Assembly: GCA_945947925.1 (NCBI GenBank)
Contig: CAMEZU010000047.1
Coordinates: forward strand, 1-10,037
Direction: 5' to 3'
Length of the DNA stretch: 10,037 nt
Source of the DNA: an uncultured Verrucomicrobiota bacterium
Lineage (GTDB): Bacteria; Verrucomicrobiota; Kiritimatiellia; RFP12; UBA1067
Part shown: positions 6,897-10,037 of the stretch, piece after piece
Layout of the letters: each line of letters opens with the position of its first letter
Position numbering within the stretch: the stretch's first letter is position 1
Notes under the pieces: model-generated
Told to the model about the DNA's origin: nothing
What the model saw: only the letters and a program-made list of their open reading frames with translations
The model's database searches: none
Translations under genes and position numbers: made by a program

Positions 6897-6925
6897 ATTA
6901 TATAAAAAAAGCCGAAGTTGCGCAA
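6897..6925 (-). promoter_or_regulatory. Promoter of the zinc-ribbon/pgsA unit
   Basis: On the minus strand a perfect -10 TATAAT (6902-6897) is preceded by a 17-bp spacer containing seven T residues and by a weak -35 TTGCGC (6925-6920, 3 of 6 matches). The predicted transcription start is near 6890, only a few bases before the Shine-Dalgarno, so the leader is about 16 nt. The T-tract follows a GC-rich stretch after the lipoprotein stop, but I found no good stem to make it a terminator. Confidence 0.7.
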
Positions 6926-6930
6926 GCACG

Positions 6931-8031
6931 TCAGCGAACGGACCCGGCTGACGACCAGGCCTCCGACAGGATGCGGACGAGCTCCTCCGCCCGCCCGCCG
7001 CCGAGCGGCCAGCGGCAGACGACGGCGTTAGCCTCCGCCCCGACCGACAGGCCCGCCAGCAGCCGCGCCGCGCGCGGACGCTCCGCCGCAAGCGGGGCGT
7101 CGGCACCGGAAACGAGCGGCACCAGTTTCCCCAGCGACACCGCCAGCGCGGCCGCATCCGCCGCGTCCGCCATCCGCAGGCGGATTTCCAGACGGGCGTC
7201 CTCGGTGCCGCCTGCATACGCGCAGGACAGGCTTCCCGCCCGTCCGACCAGCCGTTCGCCGTCCGGCAGCAGCCGCGCCAGCGCGGCGGGAAGAGCCGCG
7301 TCCGCAAAGCCGCACGCCGCGACCGCATCCGACGCATACAGGACGAGCGTTGCGTCCGCCGCCAGAGGGAGCGGTTCGCGGACGGCGCCCGCGCCGGTGC
7401 GGTACAGGGCGACCTGGCGGAAGAGCCGCTCTTCGGACGACGCCAGCAGCACGACCGAACCGTCCACCGACGCGGCCGCCAGCGCCCCGCGGGGATGAAG
7501 CCAGGCCGGCGCGTCCATCGTCCGCAGCTCCGACCAGGGCGCGTCCGACGCCCGCTCCAGCGCCTGCGGCAACTGCGACGCGTCGTGCGCGACGCCACAC
7601 GCCAGGGCGAACTCCGGTCCGTCGCCGAAGACGGACAGCACCGCCCACCGGATGTCCGCCGCCGTCGCGCCCGCCGCCGCAAGCGTCGAACGCACCGTCG
7701 CATCGGTCAGGCCGTTCGCCACGACCGGCACCAGCCAGTCCGAGATGCGGGACTCGAGATAGGCGGACAGCCCCGGCGGCTCCGAGTTGCCGGTTCGACG
7801 GAAGGTTACGGACAGCACCGCGTCCGCCGGCAGGCTGGGATCGTGTAGGCGGACGGGCGCGGACGGCGCCTCGGGTGCGGACGGCTCGACCGCCGGCGAC
7901 GCCGCGGACGGCGGCATCAGGGACGGCGGCGGGTCGGACGGCGCCGGCGCGGGCTCGGCGGACCGTTCCTCGCGACAGCCGGCCAGTGCCAGCGCCACCG
8001 CAATCGCCCGAACGAACGCCCACCCTTTCAT
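6931..8031 (-). CDS. Lipoprotein of unknown function
   Basis: The 366-residue product has a short signal peptide with the lipobox LAGC (C19 would be lipidated), then a Pro/Ala/Ser-rich linker (about residues 22-60) that should hold the folded domain away from the membrane. The +2 residue is arginine, which does not match the Asp inner-membrane retention signal, so outer-membrane placement is possible. The remaining 300 residues are Ala/Leu-rich, with alternating beta-like segments (AVLSVTFRRT, GSVVLLASSEERLF, ADATLVLYASDAV) and helices. This suggests a soluble alpha/beta domain, perhaps internally duplicated. I recognise no family. The ATG has GGAGG 9 nt upstream. It lies 20 bp after der with no promoter between them, so it is probably co-transcribed with der. 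Confidence 0.8.
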   Translation of the reverse strand: MKGWAFVRAIAVALALAGCREERSAEPAPAPSDPPPSLMPPSAASPAVEPSAPEAPSAPVRLHDPSLPADAVLSVTFRRTGNSEPPGLSAYLESRISDWLVPVVANGLTDATVRSTLAAAGATAADIRWAVLSVFGDGPEFALACGVAHDASQLPQALERASDAPWSELRTMDAPAWLHPRGALAAASVDGSVVLLASSEERLFRQVALYRTGAGAVREPLPLAADATLVLYASDAVAACGFADAALPAALARLLPDGERLVGRAGSLSCAYAGGTEDARLEIRLRMADAADAAALAVSLGKLVPLVSGADAPLAAERPRAARLLAGLSVGAEANAVVCRWPLGGGRAEELVRILSEAWSSAGSVR

Positions 8032-8051
8032 GTCCGTCGCCCTCCGTCCGC

Positions 8052-9419
8052 TCAGGAAGCAGGCTTGTCCGCGCCGCCCTTCTCGCCGCGCGAACGCGCC
8101 TTGAGGAAGATCCGAAGCGGCGCGCCCTCGAGTCCGAAGCGGGCGCGGATGTTCTTCTCAATGTAGCTGAGGTACGCCGGCGTCACGAGCTTCGGATCGT
8201 TCACGAAAAGCCGAACTGTCTGCGGATTCGTCGAGACCTGAAGTCCGTAGTAGATCTTCAGCCGCTTGCCCTTGATCATCGGCGAAAGCGTCTTCTTCGT
8301 CGCCTTCGTAATCGCGTTGTTGAGCATGCCCGTCGGCAGGCGCTCGCCCGCCGAGGCCGCGGCGCGGTCGATCGCATCGATCGTCCGCTTGATGTTGTAG
8401 CCCGACTTGTTCGAGCAGTAGACGACCGGCGCGAAGTTGAGGAACGGCATCATCGTGCGCAGGGCCTCCGTCGCCTTCGTCTCGGTGATGCCCTGCTCCT
8501 GCGCGAGGTCCCACTTGTTCATCATCACCACGCAGGCGCGGTGCGCGTCGAGGATCTTGCCCGCGATGCGCTTGTCCTGCAGGGTCGGCCCCATCACCGG
8601 ATCCATCACCAGGATGACGACATCGGCCTCCTCGATCGCCTGCTCCGCACGGAAGAGCGAGAAGTTGTCGACGGATGTCTTGGACATCTTCGTGTGCGGC
8701 TTCATGCCGGCCGTGTCGACGAGCATGTAGCGCCGCGCTTCGGGTCCGGACCCGATCGTGAACGGCACCTCGACCGCGTCGCGCGTTGTGCCGGCAATCT
8801 CGGAGACGATGACGCGCGGCGCGTTGAGCAAACGGTTGACATAGGAGGACTTGCCCGCGTTCGGGCGTCCGACGATCGCCACGCGGAGCGGACGCTTCGC
8901 CGCCTCTTCCTCGGCGTTGACCGGCGGCAGCTTCGCGACGACCTGCTGGACCAGCGCCTCGACGCCGCGTCCGTGCTCGGCCGACGTCGGATAGACGGGC
9001 AGGCCGAAGCGCTCGAACTCGTGCGCCCGCCAGTCGTCGTCCGCCGTGTCGCACTTGTTCGCCGCGATCATGCAGGGAACCCCCGACTCGCGCACGCGCT
9101 TGATGACCTCCATGTCGAGCGGCGTCACGCCCTCGCGCGAATCGACGACAATCACGCAAACGGCCGAGTCCTCGACCGCGAGCGCCGCCTGCGAACGCGT
9201 CTCCTCGTCCAGCGGATCGTGCGTCACGTGCCTGTCGAAGGCAATGCCGCCCGTGTCCACGAGCATGATCTTGCGTCCCGCAAGATCAACCTCACGCGTC
9301 ACACGGTCGCGCGTCACACCGGGCTGATCAAAGACAATGGCAACACGCTTCCGCGCAATGCGGTTGAAAAGCGCGCTTTTTCCGGTATTGGGCCGACCGA
9401 CAAGACTGACAACGTTCAT
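8052..9419 (-). CDS. der: Ribosome biogenesis GTPase Der (EngA)
   Basis: Der is a double GTPase required for maturation of the 50S ribosomal subunit. The 455-residue product has two G domains and a C-terminal KH-like domain. Domain 1: GRPNTGKS (8-15), DTGG (55-58), NKCD (121-124). Domain 2: GRPNAGKS (184-191), DTAG (235-238), NKWD (301-304). The KH-like part (about 355-440) includes GKRLKIYYGLQ. All nucleotide-binding motifs are intact, and MNVVSLVGRPN is the canonical N-terminus. The start at 9419 is therefore firm, although the frame stays open to 9731 through the repeat block; that extension encodes only low-complexity Arg/Thr/Pro/Gly repeats. There is no Shine-Dalgarno, and the -10 box sits 9 nt upstream of the ATG, so the mRNA is probably leaderless. 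Confidence 0.97.
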   Translation of the reverse strand: MNVVSLVGRPNTGKSALFNRIARKRVAIVFDQPGVTRDRVTREVDLAGRKIMLVDTGGIAFDRHVTHDPLDEETRSQAALAVEDSAVCVIVVDSREGVTPLDMEVIKRVRESGVPCMIAANKCDTADDDWRAHEFERFGLPVYPTSAEHGRGVEALVQQVVAKLPPVNAEEEAAKRPLRVAIVGRPNAGKSSYVNRLLNAPRVIVSEIAGTTRDAVEVPFTIGSGPEARRYMLVDTAGMKPHTKMSKTSVDNFSLFRAEQAIEEADVVILVMDPVMGPTLQDKRIAGKILDAHRACVVMMNKWDLAQEQGITETKATEALRTMMPFLNFAPVVYCSNKSGYNIKRTIDAIDRAAASAGERLPTGMLNNAITKATKKTLSPMIKGKRLKIYYGLQVSTNPQTVRLFVNDPKLVTPAYLSYIEKNIRARFGLEGAPLRIFLKARSRGEKGGADKPAS

Positions 9420-9428
9420 AACAGGGAT

Positions 9429-9437
9429 ATTATAGCA
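9429..9437 (-). promoter_or_regulatory. Extended -10 promoter of der
   Basis: The minus strand reads TGCTATAAT, an extended -10 (TGn plus a perfect TATAAT), 9 nt from the der ATG. No convincing -35 is present at 16-18 bp upstream (ACTCCT at 17 bp), which is typical for extended -10 promoters. Transcription would start between about 3 nt before the ATG and the ATG itself. Confidence 0.7.
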
Positions 9438-9477
9438 AATCGGAAGGTTGGAGGAGTGGAGGGGCGAGCCGGCCGCT

Positions 9478-9555
9478 GTCCTGGCGTCTTGGTGTCCTGG
9501 CGTCTTGGCGTCCTGGTGTCCTGGCGTCCTGGTGTCTTGGCGTCCTGGCGTCCTG
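9478..9555. repeat. Tandem array of an 8-bp unit GTCYTGGY
   Basis: Nine consecutive 8-bp copies run from 9478 to 9549, followed by a partial copy GTCCTG to 9555. The copies are GTCCTGGC, GTCTTGGT, GTCCTGGC, GTCTTGGC, GTCCTGGT, GTCCTGGC, GTCCTGGT, GTCTTGGC and GTCCTGGC. They vary only by C/T at positions 4 and 8. The array is in the der/PEP-CTERM intergenic region and codes for nothing recognisable. Confidence 0.92.
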
Positions 9556-9560
9556 CTCAA

Positions 9561-9592
9561 CCGCCTGCCAATGCAACGGCATTGGCGGGCGG
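9561..9592. repeat. Stem-loop 1 (14-bp stem, AACG loop)
   Basis: CCGCCTGCCAATGC (9561-9574) pairs with GCATTGGCGGGCGG (9579-9592) with 14 pairs, one of them T-G, and a four-base loop. It lies directly after the tandem array. It has no T-tract on either strand and so is not an ordinary terminator. Confidence 0.85.
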
Positions 9593-9620
9593 CTGGGTCG
9601 CTCCCTGGACGGGGGCCGGG

Positions 9621-9659
9621 CAACCGCTTGCCAAGGGCAGAAACCTTGGCGGACGGTTG
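9621..9659. repeat. Stem-loop 2 (16-bp stem, 7-nt loop)
   Basis: CAACCGCTTGCCAAGG (9621-9636) pairs with CCTTGGCGGACGGTTG (9644-9659), with one C-A mismatch and two T-G pairs, around the loop GCAGAAA. Its outer stem resembles stem-loop 1, but the base pairs near the loop differ on both sides (CCAAGG/CCTTGG against CCAATGC/GCATTGG). Confidence 0.85.
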
Positions 9660-9723
9660 AACAGGACGCCAGGACGCCAAGACACCAGGACGGGAGCGGA
9701 CGCGGGCTGCCGGGGAAACGGAA

Positions 9724-9750
9724 AACCGCACGGGCCAGGCCCGTGCGGTT
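9724..9750 (-). terminator. Rho-independent terminator of the PEP-CTERM gene
   Basis: A perfect 12-bp stem AACCGCACGGGC/GCCCGTGCGGTT surrounds a 3-nt loop. On the minus strand it is followed by a short T-rich stretch (TTTT, then CCGTTT). It starts about 24 bp after the stop of the PEP-CTERM gene, in the right place and direction to end that transcript. The T-tract is short, so efficiency is uncertain. The 354-bp region 9420-9773 holds this terminator, the repeat block and the der promoter, and no gene. Confidence 0.8.
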
Positions 9751-9773
9751 CGTTCGCTTCGCTCAAGCAGCGA

Positions 9774-10037
9774 TCAAACACGCTTGCGGCGAAGCCCCAT
9801 CATCGCCGCGCCGATCAGCAGCAGAACCCCGCTCGTCGGCTCGGGGACGGCGGTGGGAGTGAAGGTGCCGCCCGTCCAGGCATTCTTACCCTCAAAGCCA
9901 GCGCTAAACTCGGATGCGGCAATAAAGTCGCGTAACGAGCTCCCATTGGCGATCTCGGACTTTCCGACAAGATTGTTGTTGGCGTCGAAGAGCTCAATAA
10001 AGAAGTACTGCGATGTTGGATCGTTTTCCAAAACCGC
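9774..10037 (-). CDS. PEP-CTERM sorting-domain protein, C-terminal fragment (runs off right edge)
   Basis: Only the last 87 residues are in the window; the frame stays open to the edge, so the TTG at 10031 need not be the start. The end carries a textbook PEP-CTERM signal: AVPEPTSG, a hydrophobic segment VLLLIGAAMMGL, then the basic tail RRKRV. Such proteins are exported and processed by an exosortase (EpsH/XrtA type), usually in bacteria that make exopolysaccharide. The visible upstream part (SQYFFIELFDANNNLVGKS, then GTFTPT) looks like the end of a beta-rich extracellular domain. No exosortase gene is in the window. A terminator follows the stop. Confidence 0.88.
   Translation of the reverse strand, partial: AVLENDPTSQYFFIELFDANNNLVGKSEIANGSSLRDFIAASEFSAGFEGKNAWTGGTFTPTAVPEPTSGVLLLIGAAMMGLRRKRV

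Larger units (their letters stand above)
9525..9692. repeat. Inverted repeat flanking two stem-loops
   Basis: The left arm 9525-9563 and right arm 9654-9692 are reverse complements at 38 of 39 positions, the exception being C/T in CTGYTCAACCG. Weaker matching continues inward to 9571/9646 (44 of 47). The right arm holds three full 8-bp units and a partial one in the orientation opposite to the main array. The arms enclose about 90 bp that contain most of the two separate hairpins. Confidence 0.9.

Noticed and set aside
6903..6950. Terminator after the lipoprotein gene
   Set aside because: There is a seven-T tract, but the only stem I could find is about 4 bp with a long loop; the short TTGCGCAA palindrome leaves no loop.
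9478..9692. CRISPR array
   Set aside because: The units are 8 bp with no spacers, and no cas genes are present.
9420..9731. N-terminal extension of Der through the repeat block
   Set aside because: The extension encodes only repeat-derived Thr/Pro/Gly/Arg residues and lies upstream of the der promoter; Der homologues begin at the first G domain.
7350..9935. An 861-residue open frame on the plus strand
   Set aside because: It runs antisense to der and the lipoprotein and through the repeat block. Its product is low-complexity Arg/Pro/Ala with no recognisable motif.

Overview
The window looks like a high-GC chromosome segment of a Gram-negative-type bacterium, most plausibly from the PVC superphylum (Kiritimatiellota, Lentisphaerae or a relative). 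That placement is inference. It rests on a PEP-CTERM sorting signal, a stand-alone type II pseudopilin-like protein, a lipobox lipoprotein and GC-rich codon use broken by AT-rich promoters. All ten well-supported genes and the partial gene at the left edge are on the minus strand, so transcription runs from right to left in these coordinates. The long open frames on the plus strand (for example 2728-5118 and 7350-9935) are antisense shadows.

Right to left: the tail of a PEP-CTERM protein (9774-10037) ends at a strong hairpin terminator (9724-9750). A non-coding block (about 9478-9692) follows, with a tandem array of an 8-bp unit, an opposed partial copy of that array and two related stem-loops. 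Then come der (ribosome GTPase), with an extended -10 so close to its ATG that the mRNA should be leaderless, and a lipoprotein gene 20 bp downstream. A second unit with a consensus promoter and strong Shine-Dalgarno encodes a small zinc-ribbon/coiled-coil protein and an overlapping PgsA-like CDP-alcohol phosphatidyltransferase. A third unit starts with a pseudopilin and runs into priA (replication restart helicase) after 4 bp. A fourth starts from a near-ideal sigma70-type promoter and is tightly packed by start/stop overlaps: nrdR, a Gfo/Idh/MocA-like protein that lacks the usual catalytic residues, a short DtxR/MntR-type metalloregulator, a zinc-ribbon/PTS EIIA fusion, and the start of an exported protein running off the left edge.

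Functionally, the window mixes housekeeping genes (der, priA, pgsA, nrdR) with regulatory or sensor-like proteins. The most unusual parts are the nrdR-led operon, which combines a nucleotide-sensing repressor, a metal sensor, a pseudoenzyme-like dinucleotide-fold protein and a phosphotransfer-domain fusion, and the structured repeat block upstream of der. No CRISPR array, tRNA, rRNA or transposase was seen.
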